From Streptomyces asoensis (GTDB lineage: Bacteria > Actinomycetota > Actinomycetes > Streptomycetales > Streptomycetaceae), in NCBI RefSeq assembly GCF_016860545.1, contig NZ_BNEB01000006.1, forward strand, positions 62,001 to 126,000: DNA of 64,000 nt, read 5' to 3'. Both the position numbers and the translations under genes were made by a program. Under the pieces are notes generated by a model. The model worked only from the letters and a program-made list of their open reading frames with translations. It did no database searches and was not told the DNA's origin. Positions within the stretch are counted from its first letter, which is position 1; every line of letters begins with the position of its first letter. Of this stretch, positions 36,053 through 44,366 are shown piece by piece.

Positions 36053-37075
36053 TCATTCCTTCGGCGGGCCACTGGTCCCCCGCACCACCAGCTCGGGCTC
36101 CAGCACCGCCTCCTGCGGCTCCCGTTCGGGGTCCTCCAACCGCTCCACCGCGAAGCGCACCGCGTGCTGGGCCATGAGCACCGCGTCCTGGCGCACGGTG
36201 GTCAGGCCGATCGGCATCAAATGGGAGAGGTGGCTGTCGTCGTACCCGACCACCGACAGATCACGGGGGACTTCGACGCCGGCCCGGGTCAGCGACATCA
36301 TCAGGCCCATCGCACTGCGGTCGTTGCCGGCCAGGACCGCGGTCGGCAGCGGCCGGCCCTCGTCGTGCTCCGCCACCAAGAGACGGCCGGTCTCGATGCC
36401 GGATGCTTCCGTGTGCTCGCCGGGGATGACCCGCTCCTCGGTCATGAGTCCGTGCCGGCGCATCGCCGCCCGGTACGCGCGCCGCCGGTCCGCCGAACCC
36501 GGCCCTCGGCCGCCGTCGATGTGGACGATCCTGCGGTGCCCCAGCCCGACCAGGTGGTCCATCGCCTGGTGGATTCCCTTGGCCTCGGCGGAGTGCACGA
36601 AGTCCACGTGGGCGTGCGGGACCCGGCGGCTCACGGAGACGGCGACCGTGCGGCGTCCCAGCTCACCGAGGAAGGACGGCTTCGCAAAGGACCCGAGCAC
36701 GATCACCGACTCGCAACGGTGGCTGAGCAGCGCCTCGACGGCCTTCTCCTCGCTGCGGCTCTGTGCGGCGCCGGACAGCAGGACCTCGTAGCCGAGGCGT
36801 TCGGCCTCCGGGTAGATGGCCTCGATGAGGTTGGTGTGAAACGTCTGCTGGAGGGTGAACATGACGCCGAGGGTGCGGCTGCGACCGCGCGCCAGGAGCC
36901 GGGCGGCGCTGTCGGGCCGGTAGCCGATCTCGTCGGCGACCCGTAGCACCCGCCGTCGTGTCTCTTCGCCGGCGCCGACCTCCCCGCGGAACACGATCGA
37001 GACCAGTGCCCGGGAGACACCCGCCTTCTCGGCGACGTCCGCCATCGTGGGCCGCTGCTTGCCCGATGCACCCAC
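36053..37075 (-). CDS. LacI-family repressor of inositol genes
   Basis: A 340-residue LacI/GalR regulator: N-terminal helix-turn-helix and hinge helix (about residues 10-60: TMADVAEKAGVSRALVSIVF through RPDSAARLLA), then a periplasmic-binding-type sensor domain. GTG 37075 is chosen because GGGAGG lies nine bases upstream and the DNA-binding domain begins right after; the frame is open to 37165 but that extension is Arg-rich and unlike the family. It faces away from iolC, and the palindrome at 37175-37190 is in the shared upstream region. Together with the same palindrome at 30662 this makes it the likely repressor of both inositol operons, relieved by an inositol intermediate. Confidence 0.85.
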   Translation of the reverse strand: MGASGKQRPTMADVAEKAGVSRALVSIVFRGEVGAGEETRRRVLRVADEIGYRPDSAARLLARGRSRTLGVMFTLQQTFHTNLIEAIYPEAERLGYEVLLSGAAQSRSEEKAVEALLSHRCESVIVLGSFAKPSFLGELGRRTVAVSVSRRVPHAHVDFVHSAEAKGIHQAMDHLVGLGHRRIVHIDGGRGPGSADRRRAYRAAMRRHGLMTEERVIPGEHTEASGIETGRLLVAEHDEGRPLPTAVLAGNDRSAMGLMMSLTRAGVEVPRDLSVVGYDDSHLSHLMPIGLTTVRQDAVLMAQHAVRFAVERLEDPEREPQEAVLEPELVVRGTSGPPKE

Positions 37076-37138
37076 TGAAGCCGCCCTCCCAGAGCGCCCG
37101 CCACGGCGGCGAGCTCGAAATCTTCCAGCAACGAGGTA

Positions 37139-37190
37139 TTGACAGGACATTTGGACTGGGGCCATCGTACTCGAACTAGAGCGCGCTAGT
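37139..37190 (+). promoter_or_regulatory. Promoter and operator of the iolC operon
   Basis: TTGACA (37139-37144), an 18-base spacer, CATCGT (37163-37168) and the near-perfect palindrome ACTAGAGCGCGCTAGT (37175-37190). The operator begins exactly 12 bases after the start of the -10 element, as at 30650/30662. It lies 65 bases before iolC and 100 bases before the divergent regulator gene, so it can also give autoregulation. Confidence 0.75.
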
Positions 37191-37254
37191 AGAGCGCGGC
37201 AGGGAGTCGTTCACACGGGCTCCCACCCATCCTCCGGAGCGAAGGGGCACCAGC

Positions 37255-38247
37255 GTGATGCCGTTCGACGTGCTGACCATCGGCCGTGTGGGAGTGGACG
37301 TGTATCCGCTCCAAACCGGCGTGGCGCTGGCGGAGGTCACCTCGTTCGGCAAGTACCTCGGCGGCAGCCCGACGAACGTCGCGGTGGCAGCGGCGCGGTA
37401 TGGCCGCTCGACGGCCGTGATCACCAAGACGGGGCGCGATCCGTTCGGCGCGTTCGTGCGCACCGCACTTGAGGGCTACGGCGTCGACAGCCGGTACGTG
37501 GGCACCTCGGACATCGCGCCGACGCCGGTGACGTTCTGCGAGATCTTCCCGCCGGACGACTTCCCGCTCTACTTCTACCGGCTGCCGAAGGCCCCCGACC
37601 TGGACATCCGGCCCGCCGAACTGGACCTGGACGCGGTGCGGGACACGGCGATCTTCTGGTTCACGGGCACAGGGCTGAGCGAGGAGCCGAGCCGTTCAGC
37701 AACGCTGGCCGCGCTGGCACACCGGGCGAAGTCCGGCCCGACGGTCTTCGACCTCGACTGGCGGCCCATGTTCTGGAGCGGCACGGCCGACCCGTCCGCG
37801 GCGCGCGGCGCCTACGCCGAAGCGCTCCGGCACGCCACGGTCGCGGTCGGCAACCTCGCCGAGTGCGAGATCGCCACCGGGGAGCGGGAGCCGTACGCGG
37901 CCGCGAAGGCACTGCTGGCGGCAGGTGTGGAGCTGGCGGTGGTGAAGCAGGGCCCCAGGGGCGTCCTGGCCATGGACCGGGACGGCTCGACCGCCGAGAT
38001 CCCGCCGGTCCCGGTGGAGGTGGTCAACGGCCTGGGTGCCGGTGACGCCTTCGGCGGGGCACTCTGCCACGGGCTGCTGTCCGGCTGGGACACCCACCGC
38101 ACGGTCGCCTTCGCCAACGCCGCCGGCGCCATCGTCGCGTCCCGGCTCTCCTGCTCCGACGCCATGCCCACCCAGGCCGAGGTCGACGCCAAGCTCCGCG
38201 GCGCAGCCGCCGGCTCCGCCGACGCCCGCCCGCAACGAAAGGCCTGA
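37255..38247 (+). CDS. iolC: 5-dehydro-2-deoxygluconokinase
   Basis: A 330-residue PfkB-family kinase that phosphorylates 2-deoxy-5-keto-gluconate in inositol degradation. The N-terminal GRVGVDVYPLQTGV and GKYLGGSPTNVAVAAARYG and the C-terminal GAGDAF (GAGD at 261-264, with the catalytic Asp264) are the diagnostic PfkB/IolC segments. GTG 37255 is seven bases after AAGGGG; ATG 37258 is the alternative. It heads the main catabolic operon, directly downstream of the operator at 37175. Confidence 0.93.
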   Translation: MMPFDVLTIGRVGVDVYPLQTGVALAEVTSFGKYLGGSPTNVAVAAARYGRSTAVITKTGRDPFGAFVRTALEGYGVDSRYVGTSDIAPTPVTFCEIFPPDDFPLYFYRLPKAPDLDIRPAELDLDAVRDTAIFWFTGTGLSEEPSRSATLAALAHRAKSGPTVFDLDWRPMFWSGTADPSAARGAYAEALRHATVAVGNLAECEIATGEREPYAAAKALLAAGVELAVVKQGPRGVLAMDRDGSTAEIPPVPVEVVNGLGAGDAFGGALCHGLLSGWDTHRTVAFANAAGAIVASRLSCSDAMPTQAEVDAKLRGAAAGSADARPQRKA

Positions 38248-38254
38248 CGACCAG

Positions 38255-39124
38255 ATGTCCGACCACCTCAGCCGGATCGTGGCCGCCCGGGTCAGCGACC
38301 CCGGCGCCATCGCGGCCGCCGCCGCGCGACGCCTCAAGGCCGCCTCACCCCTGGGCGAGCACGGCAAGGCCATGATCGTCGCCGCCGACCACCCGGCACG
38401 CGGCGCCAACCGCGTCGGCACCGACCCCTCGGCCATGGCCGACCGCTCCCGCCTGCTCGACCGCCTGTGCATCGCCCTGGACCGCCCCGGCGTGACCGGC
38501 GTCCTCGCCACCGCCGACATCCTCGAAGACCTGCTCCTGCTGGGCGTGCTCGACGGCAAGAGCGTCTTCGGCTCCATGAACCGCGCCGGCCTCGCGGGCT
38601 CCGTCTTCGAGATCGACGACCGTTTCACCGGCTACGACGCCGCCACCATCGCCGCGATGGGCTTCGACGGCGGCAAGATGCTCACCCGCATCGCCCTGCA
38701 GGACCCCGTCACCCCGTCCGTGCTGGAGAACACCGCCCGCGCCGTCGACGAACTCAACGACCGCCAGCTCATCGCGATGGTCGAGCCGTTCATCTCGGTC
38801 TGGGAGGACGGCAGGATCCGCAACGACCTGTCCACCGACGCCGTCGTCACGTCGGTCACCATCACGTCGGGACTCGGCCGCCGCACCGCCTACACCTGGC
38901 TGAAGCTGCCGGTCGTGGACGACATGGAGCGGGTCCTCGCCTCCTCCAGTCTCCCGGCGCTGCTGCTCGGCGGTGAGGTCAAGGACGCCGACGCGGCCTT
39001 CGCCTCCTGGGGCAAGGCACTGAAGCAGCCCACCGCGCAGGGCCTGGTCGTCGGCCGTTCCCTGCTCTACCCGTCGAACGGCGATGTCGCCGGTGCCGTG
39101 GACCGGGCGGTGAGCCTGCTGTGA
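38255..39124 (+). CDS. Cgl0159-type (beta/alpha)8 aldolase
   Basis: A 289-residue protein of the Cgl0159 family, a class I aldolase-like barrel found in actinobacterial inositol clusters. It probably cleaves 2-deoxy-5-keto-gluconate-6-phosphate to malonate semialdehyde and dihydroxyacetone phosphate, the step done by IolJ elsewhere; no IolJ (class II aldolase) gene occurs in this locus. Features are AMIVAADHPARGANRVG near the N-terminus, GFDGGKMLTRI in the middle and LLLGGEVKDAD late. It begins seven bases after iolC and overlaps iolB by GTGA. The assigned step is inference from family and context. Confidence 0.8.
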   Translation: MSDHLSRIVAARVSDPGAIAAAAARRLKAASPLGEHGKAMIVAADHPARGANRVGTDPSAMADRSRLLDRLCIALDRPGVTGVLATADILEDLLLLGVLDGKSVFGSMNRAGLAGSVFEIDDRFTGYDAATIAAMGFDGGKMLTRIALQDPVTPSVLENTARAVDELNDRQLIAMVEPFISVWEDGRIRNDLSTDAVVTSVTITSGLGRRTAYTWLKLPVVDDMERVLASSSLPALLLGGEVKDADAAFASWGKALKQPTAQGLVVGRSLLYPSNGDVAGAVDRAVSLL

Positions 39125-39996
39125 GCGACACCGACAAGTACCACCTGCCGAAGGGCACGTCGGCCGACGGCGCCTATGACCTCCTGGTCACGCCGGAGTC
39201 GGCGGGCTGGGGATACTCCGGCCTCAGGATCCTGACCCTGGAGCCGGGCGGCGAGCACGTCCTGTCCACCGGGGAGAGCGAGTTCCTGGTCCTGCCGCTG
39301 ACGGGCTCCTGCACCGTCACCGCGGGCGGCAGTTCCTTCGAACTCGTCGGTCGGGCGGACGTGTTCGCCTCGGTCACCGACTTCGCCTATGTTCCCCGCG
39401 CGTCGGAGGCCCTGATCAGCAGCGCGACGGGAGGATCGTTCGCGCTGCCCTCCGCCCGTACCGAGCTGGGAGGTCCCTCGGCTCGGTACGGGCGCAAGGA
39501 GGACGTCCCCGTCGAACTGCGGGGAGCCGGCGCCTGCTCCCGGCAGGTCAACAACTACTGCCTGCCGGGGACCTTCGACGCTGAGCGGCTGCTGGTGTGC
39601 GAGGTGCTCACTCCCGGCGGCAACTGGTCCTCCTATCCGCCGCACAAGCACGACGAGGCCCGGCCCGGTGAGGAGTCGCAGCTGGAGGAGATCTACTACT
39701 TCGAGATCTCCGGCGGCGAGAACGGCTTCGGCTATCAGCGGGTCTACGGCACGCCCGAACGGCCCGTCGACGTGCTCGCCGAGATCCGCTCCGGGGACAC
39801 CGTGCTGATCCCGCACGGCTGGCACGGCCCCTCGATCGCCGCGCCCGGCTACGACCTCTACTACCTCAACGTCATGGCGGGGCCCGGCCAGGACCGGGCC
39901 TGGCTGATCTGCGACGACCCCGCCCACGGCTGGGTGCGCGCCACCTGGGACACGCAGGACGTCGACGACCGCCTGCCCTTCGGAGAGAACCGATGA
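39121..39996 (+). CDS. iolB: 5-deoxy-glucuronate isomerase
   Basis: A 291-residue double-cupin enzyme that converts 5-deoxy-glucuronate to 2-deoxy-5-keto-gluconate. The metal-binding region YPPHKHDE (about residues 172-179) followed by LEEIYYFE (about 188-195) and IPHGWHGPS near 226 are the IolB hallmarks, with His and Glu ligands in place. It is coupled to both neighbours by four-base overlaps. Confidence 0.95.
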   Translation: MSDTDKYHLPKGTSADGAYDLLVTPESAGWGYSGLRILTLEPGGEHVLSTGESEFLVLPLTGSCTVTAGGSSFELVGRADVFASVTDFAYVPRASEALISSATGGSFALPSARTELGGPSARYGRKEDVPVELRGAGACSRQVNNYCLPGTFDAERLLVCEVLTPGGNWSSYPPHKHDEARPGEESQLEEIYYFEISGGENGFGYQRVYGTPERPVDVLAEIRSGDTVLIPHGWHGPSIAAPGYDLYYLNVMAGPGQDRAWLICDDPAHGWVRATWDTQDVDDRLPFGENR

Positions 39997-41876
39997 ACAC
40001 CGTACGACTGACCACCGCGCAGGCCCTGGTGCGCTTCCTCGCCCAGCAGTACAGCGAGCGGGACGGCCAGGAACAACGTCTGGTCCCCGGGGTGTGGGGC
40101 ATCTTCGGGCACGGCAACGTCGCCGGAATCGGCCAGGCCCTCCTTCAGGCCGCCGTCACCCGAGAGGCGGATCTGCCGTACTACCTCGCCCGCAACGAGC
40201 AGGGCATGGTGCACGCCTCCGTCGCCTACGCGAAGATGCGTGACCGGCTGGCGACCTTCGCCTGCACGGCCTCGACCGGCCCGGGCTCCACGAACATGAT
40301 CACGGGTGCGGCACTGGCCACCACCAACCGCATCCCGGTGCTGCTGCTGCCCTCGGACATGTTCGCCACCCGGGCCGCCGACCCGGTGCTCCAGCAGCTG
40401 GAGGACACCCGGGGCGGCGATGTCACGGTCAACGACGCCTTCCGCGCCGTATCGAAGTACTTCGACCGGATCCAGCGGCCCGAGCAGCTGATCCCGGCCG
40501 CGCTGGCGGCGATGCGGGTGCTGACGGATCCGGTGGAGACCGGGGCCGTCACCCTGGCACTGCCGCAGGACGTGCAGGCCGAAGCGCACGACTGGCCCCT
40601 CTCTTTCTTCCGGCGCCGGGTGTGGCATGTGGGCCGCCCGGTGCCGGAGGCAGCCGCCGTCGCACGGTCTGCGGCCCTCCTCAAGAACGCCAGGAAGCCG
40701 CTGATCGTGGCCGGTGGCGGCACCGTGTACGCGGAGGCGGAGACCGCGCTGCGCGCGTTCGCCGACGCCACCGGCATCCCGGTCGCCGACACGCACGCGG
40801 GCAAGGGCGCGGTGCCCTGGGACCACCCGTGCGCGGTGGGCGGCATCGGCTCCACCGGCTCCTACGCGGCCAACGAACTGGCTCGTGAAGCCGACGTCGT
40901 CCTCGGAATCGGCACCCGGTACTCCGACTTCACCACCGCCAGTCACACCGTCTTCGGCAACCCCGACGTCACCTTTGTCAACCTCAACGTCGCCCGCCTC
41001 GACGCCGTCAAGCACTCCGCGGAGCCACTGGTGGCCGACGCCCGGCTCGGCATCGACGCCCTCGCGGCCGCGCTGGAGGGCTGGGAGGTGACACCGGCGT
41101 ACCGGGCACGCACGCGTGAACTCATCGCCCGCACCCGCCAGATCGAGGAGACCTGCTTCGCCCCGGACCACCACACCGCTGCGCTACCCGCCCAGACGCA
41201 GATCCTGGGAGCGCTCAACGACGTCCTGGACGACCGCACGGTCGTCATCAACGCGGCCGGCTCCCTGCCGGGCGATCTGCAACAGCTGTGGCGGGCACGG
41301 GATCCGAAGGCCTACCACGTCGAGTACGCCTACTCCTGCATGGGGTACGAGGTCTCGGCCGGCGTCGGCGCGAAGATGGCCGACCCCTCCCGTGAAGTCG
41401 TCGTGCTCGTCGGTGACGGCTCGTACCTGATGATGGCCCAGGAGATCGTGACCATGGTCTCCGAGGGGCTGAAGGTCATCGTCGTCATCGTCCAGAACCA
41501 CGGCTTCGCCTCCATCGGCTCACTGTCGGAATCTCTGGGCTCACAGCGGTTCGGCACCAAATACCGCTTCCGCAACGGCGATTCGGGCCTTCTCGACGGC
41601 GAGGTCCTCCCCGTCAACCTCGCCGCCAACGCCTCAAGCCTCGGCGCGGACGTGCTGCACGCCACCAGTGTCGAGGAGTTCCGCTCGGCCATGGAGAAGG
41701 CGAAGACGGCCACCCGCACCACCGTCGTCCACGTCGAGACCGACCTGTACGGGCCCAACCCGCCCGGCCACGGCTGGTGGGACGTCCCGGTCAGCGAGGT
41801 CTCGGCACTCGACAGCACGCAGGCCGCCTACGACATCTACGCCGCCCACAAGCAGACCCAGCGCCACTACCTCTAA
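39993..41876 (+). CDS. iolD: 3D-(3,5/4)-trihydroxycyclohexane-1,2-dione hydrolase
   Basis: A 627-residue thiamine-diphosphate enzyme that opens the inositol ring after dehydration. The N-terminal PYR domain carries the YLARNEQGM segment where the catalytic Glu is expected, and the C-terminal PP domain carries GDGS at 474-477 with the following NHGF. Length and the Ala/Gly-rich middle domain fit IolD. It overlaps iolB by ATGA and ends 13 bases before iolA. Confidence 0.95.
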   Translation: MNTVRLTTAQALVRFLAQQYSERDGQEQRLVPGVWGIFGHGNVAGIGQALLQAAVTREADLPYYLARNEQGMVHASVAYAKMRDRLATFACTASTGPGSTNMITGAALATTNRIPVLLLPSDMFATRAADPVLQQLEDTRGGDVTVNDAFRAVSKYFDRIQRPEQLIPAALAAMRVLTDPVETGAVTLALPQDVQAEAHDWPLSFFRRRVWHVGRPVPEAAAVARSAALLKNARKPLIVAGGGTVYAEAETALRAFADATGIPVADTHAGKGAVPWDHPCAVGGIGSTGSYAANELAREADVVLGIGTRYSDFTTASHTVFGNPDVTFVNLNVARLDAVKHSAEPLVADARLGIDALAAALEGWEVTPAYRARTRELIARTRQIEETCFAPDHHTAALPAQTQILGALNDVLDDRTVVINAAGSLPGDLQQLWRARDPKAYHVEYAYSCMGYEVSAGVGAKMADPSREVVVLVGDGSYLMMAQEIVTMVSEGLKVIVVIVQNHGFASIGSLSESLGSQRFGTKYRFRNGDSGLLDGEVLPVNLAANASSLGADVLHATSVEEFRSAMEKAKTATRTTVVHVETDLYGPNPPGHGWWDVPVSEVSALDSTQAAYDIYAAHKQTQRHYL

Positions 41877-41889
41877 GGACCCCGCTCCC

Positions 41890-43386
41890 GTGAACACCAT
41901 TCCCCACTGGATCAACGGCTCCCCCACCCAGGGCTCCGCCCCCACGACCCAGCCGGTCTTCAACCCCGCCACCGGCGCCGAGCAGGCCCGGGTCGTGCTC
42001 GGTGGCGCCGCCGACGTGGACACGGCCGTCACCGCGGCGGCCGCCGCCTTCGAGACGTGGTCGGAATCCTCCCTGTCCCAGCGCACCCAGGTGATGTTCG
42101 CCTTCCGCCAGCTGCTCGTCGAGCACGAGGAGGAGCTGGCCTGGATCATCTCGGCCGAGCACGGCAAGACCGTCGACGACGCCCGCGGCGAGATCACCCG
42201 CGGCCGCGAGGTCGTCGAGTTCGCCTGCGGCCTCGGCGACGTACTGAAGGGCTCCTTCTCCGACCAGGTCTCCCGCGGCGTGGACGTGCACGACTTCCGT
42301 CAGCCCCTCGGTGTCGTAGCCGGCATCACCCCGTTCAACTTCCCGGCCATGGTGCCCCTGTGGATGCACCCCGTCGCCATCGCGACCGGCAACACCTTCA
42401 TCCTCAAGCCCAGTGAGCGGGACCCCTCGGCCGCCAACTTCGTCGCCGAGCTGTACCGGAAGGCGGGTCTGCCGGACGGCGTCTTCAACGTCGTGCACGG
42501 CGGCAAGCCGGCCGTCGACGCCCTCCTCACCCACCCCGGCATCGAGGCCGTCTCCTTCGTCGGCTCCACCCCGATCGCCAAGTACGTCCACGAGCAGGCC
42601 AGTTCGCACGGCAAGCGGGTCCAGGCCCTCGGCGGCGCCAAGAACCACGCCGTCGTCCTGCCCGACGCCGACCTGGAGTTCGCCGCCAACCACATCACCG
42701 CCGGGGCCTACGGATCGGCCGGCGAGCGCTGCATGGCCGTCTCCGTGGCGGTCGCCGTGGGCGACGCGGCGGACGAGCTGGTGGACATCCTCAGGCGCAA
42801 GGCGAACGAGGTGAAGGTCGGCCCCGGTGACGCCCCGGGCACCGACATGGGACCGCTGGTCACCAAGGCCGCCCAGGAACGCGTCGAGAACGCCGTCGGC
42901 ACCGCGCAGGCCCAGGGCGCCACCGTCGTCGTCGACGGCCGCGGTCTGAAGATCGACGGCCACGAGGACGGCTACTTCACCGGCCCCTCCCTCCTGGACC
43001 ACGTCACCACCGAGATGGACGCGTACCAGGAGGAGCTGTTCGGCCCGGTCCTCGCCGTCGTCCGCGCCGACTCCCTCGACCAGGCCATAGACCTGGTCAA
43101 CGCCAACCCGTACGGCAACGGCACCGCCCTGTTCACCGCCTCCGGCGAAGCCGCCCGCATCTTCCAGCGGCGGATCAAGGTCGGCATGATCGGCATCAAC
43201 GTGCCGGTGCCCGTCCCGATGTCCTACTACTCCTTCGGCGGCTGGAAGGACTCCCTCATCGGCGACTCCCCCATCCACGGCCGCGAGGGCATCCGCTTCT
43301 ACACCCGCCCCAAGGTCGTCACCACCCGCTGGCCCGCACAGGCCCAGCAGGTGACCGCCGGCTTTACCTTCCCCACCTCCAACTGA
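41890..43386 (+). CDS. iolA: Methylmalonate-/malonate-semialdehyde dehydrogenase
   Basis: A 498-residue CoA-acylating aldehyde dehydrogenase. It turns malonate semialdehyde, the end product of the inositol pathway, into acetyl-CoA, and may also serve valine breakdown (MmsA). ITPFNFPAM (about 155), the FVGSTPIA nucleotide-binding loop (about 225) and catalytic Cys281 in GERCMAV are seen. The Glu replaced by Asn-type residues in the KNHAVV segment is typical of CoA-dependent family members. GTG 41890 follows AAGGA that overlaps the iolD stop. Confidence 0.93.
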   Translation: MNTIPHWINGSPTQGSAPTTQPVFNPATGAEQARVVLGGAADVDTAVTAAAAAFETWSESSLSQRTQVMFAFRQLLVEHEEELAWIISAEHGKTVDDARGEITRGREVVEFACGLGDVLKGSFSDQVSRGVDVHDFRQPLGVVAGITPFNFPAMVPLWMHPVAIATGNTFILKPSERDPSAANFVAELYRKAGLPDGVFNVVHGGKPAVDALLTHPGIEAVSFVGSTPIAKYVHEQASSHGKRVQALGGAKNHAVVLPDADLEFAANHITAGAYGSAGERCMAVSVAVAVGDAADELVDILRRKANEVKVGPGDAPGTDMGPLVTKAAQERVENAVGTAQAQGATVVVDGRGLKIDGHEDGYFTGPSLLDHVTTEMDAYQEELFGPVLAVVRADSLDQAIDLVNANPYGNGTALFTASGEAARIFQRRIKVGMIGINVPVPVPMSYYSFGGWKDSLIGDSPIHGREGIRFYTRPKVVTTRWPAQAQQVTAGFTFPTSN

Positions 43387-43410
43387 GTCCCCCTTCCCGA
43401 AGGACACACC

Positions 43411-44358
43411 ATGGCAACGGCGCCAACCCCCCTGCGCACCACCGTCGGCAATCTCTGCCTGGGCTCCGCGCCCGACTCCTGGGGCGTGTGGTTCCCCGAG
43501 GACGAGCACCAGGTGTCCCACACCCGCTTCCTCGACGAGCTGGTCCGGGCCGGCTACGAGTGGCTGGAACTCGGCCCGTACGGCTATCTGCCCACCGACC
43601 CGCAGCGGCTGAAGGAGGAGCTGGACGCCAGGGGTCTGAAGGTCTCCGGGGGCACCGCGTTCGGCGCTCTGCACCGGCCCGAGGCCTGGGACGAGATGCT
43701 GGCCCATGTCCGCCAGGTGGCAGCCCTGACCGCCGCGGCCGGCGCGCACCACCTGGTCCTAATACCGCCCATGTACCGGGACGAGAAGACCGGCGCCTTC
43801 ACCGAGTCCCCGGAGCTGACCGCCGAGCAGTGGGGGGGCTTCGGCAAGAATGCCGACCGGCTCGGCAGGCTCCTGCTGGACGAGTACGACGTACGCCTGG
43901 TCGTCCATCCGCACGCCGACAGCCACATCCAGACCCAGCCGCAGATCGAGCGGCTGCTGAACGAGTCCGACGCCCGCTACACCAACCTGTGCCTGGACAC
44001 CGGGCACGTGGCCTACGGCGGCGGCGACAACCTCGATCTGATCCGCCGGTTCGGCGAGCGCGTCGGCTATGTCCACATCAAGCAGATGGACCCCGAGATC
44101 CTCGCCCAGGTGGCCGCCGAGAACCTGGGCTTCGGGGAGGCCGTCAAGCGCGGGGTGTGTGTCTCACCGCCCGCGGGGGTCCCGAACCCTGCCGACGTGG
44201 TGGCCGAACTGGCCAGGCTGGATTCCGAGTTGTTCGTGATCGTCGAGCAGGACCTGTATCCGTGTGCGCCCGAGGTACCGCTGCCCATCGCGATCAGCAC
44301 CCGCGAGCACCTGGCGAGTTGCGGGCTGACGGGTACGCGTCGCCCCAAGCTCGGTTAG
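43411..44358 (+). CDS. iolE: Inosose dehydratase-like protein
   Basis: A 315-residue AP-endonuclease-type barrel. Its start, GSAPDSWGVWFPED, and GYEWLELGPYGYLPTDP match the IolE/sugar phosphate isomerase family, and HADSHIQ, DTGHVAYGGGD and HIKQMD supply the metal-binding His, Asp and Glu positions. It would dehydrate scyllo-inosose to the dione used by IolD. ATG 43411 follows AAGGA. The second TIM-barrel protein of the locus (46818) is more like IolH, so this is the better IolE candidate. Confidence 0.8.
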   Translation: MATAPTPLRTTVGNLCLGSAPDSWGVWFPEDEHQVSHTRFLDELVRAGYEWLELGPYGYLPTDPQRLKEELDARGLKVSGGTAFGALHRPEAWDEMLAHVRQVAALTAAAGAHHLVLIPPMYRDEKTGAFTESPELTAEQWGGFGKNADRLGRLLLDEYDVRLVVHPHADSHIQTQPQIERLLNESDARYTNLCLDTGHVAYGGGDNLDLIRRFGERVGYVHIKQMDPEILAQVAAENLGFGEAVKRGVCVSPPAGVPNPADVVAELARLDSELFVIVEQDLYPCAPEVPLPIAISTREHLASCGLTGTRRPKLG

Positions 44359-44366
44359 GAGGCGCC

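Noticed and set aside
37076..37165. N-terminal extension of the LacI-family gene to ATG 37165
   Set aside because: The extension is Arg/Gly-rich and unlike the family, and the GTG at 37075 has a GGGAGG at good spacing.
41791..43752. A 653-codon open frame on the minus strand
   Set aside because: Antisense to iolA, which is unmistakable in the sense frame.
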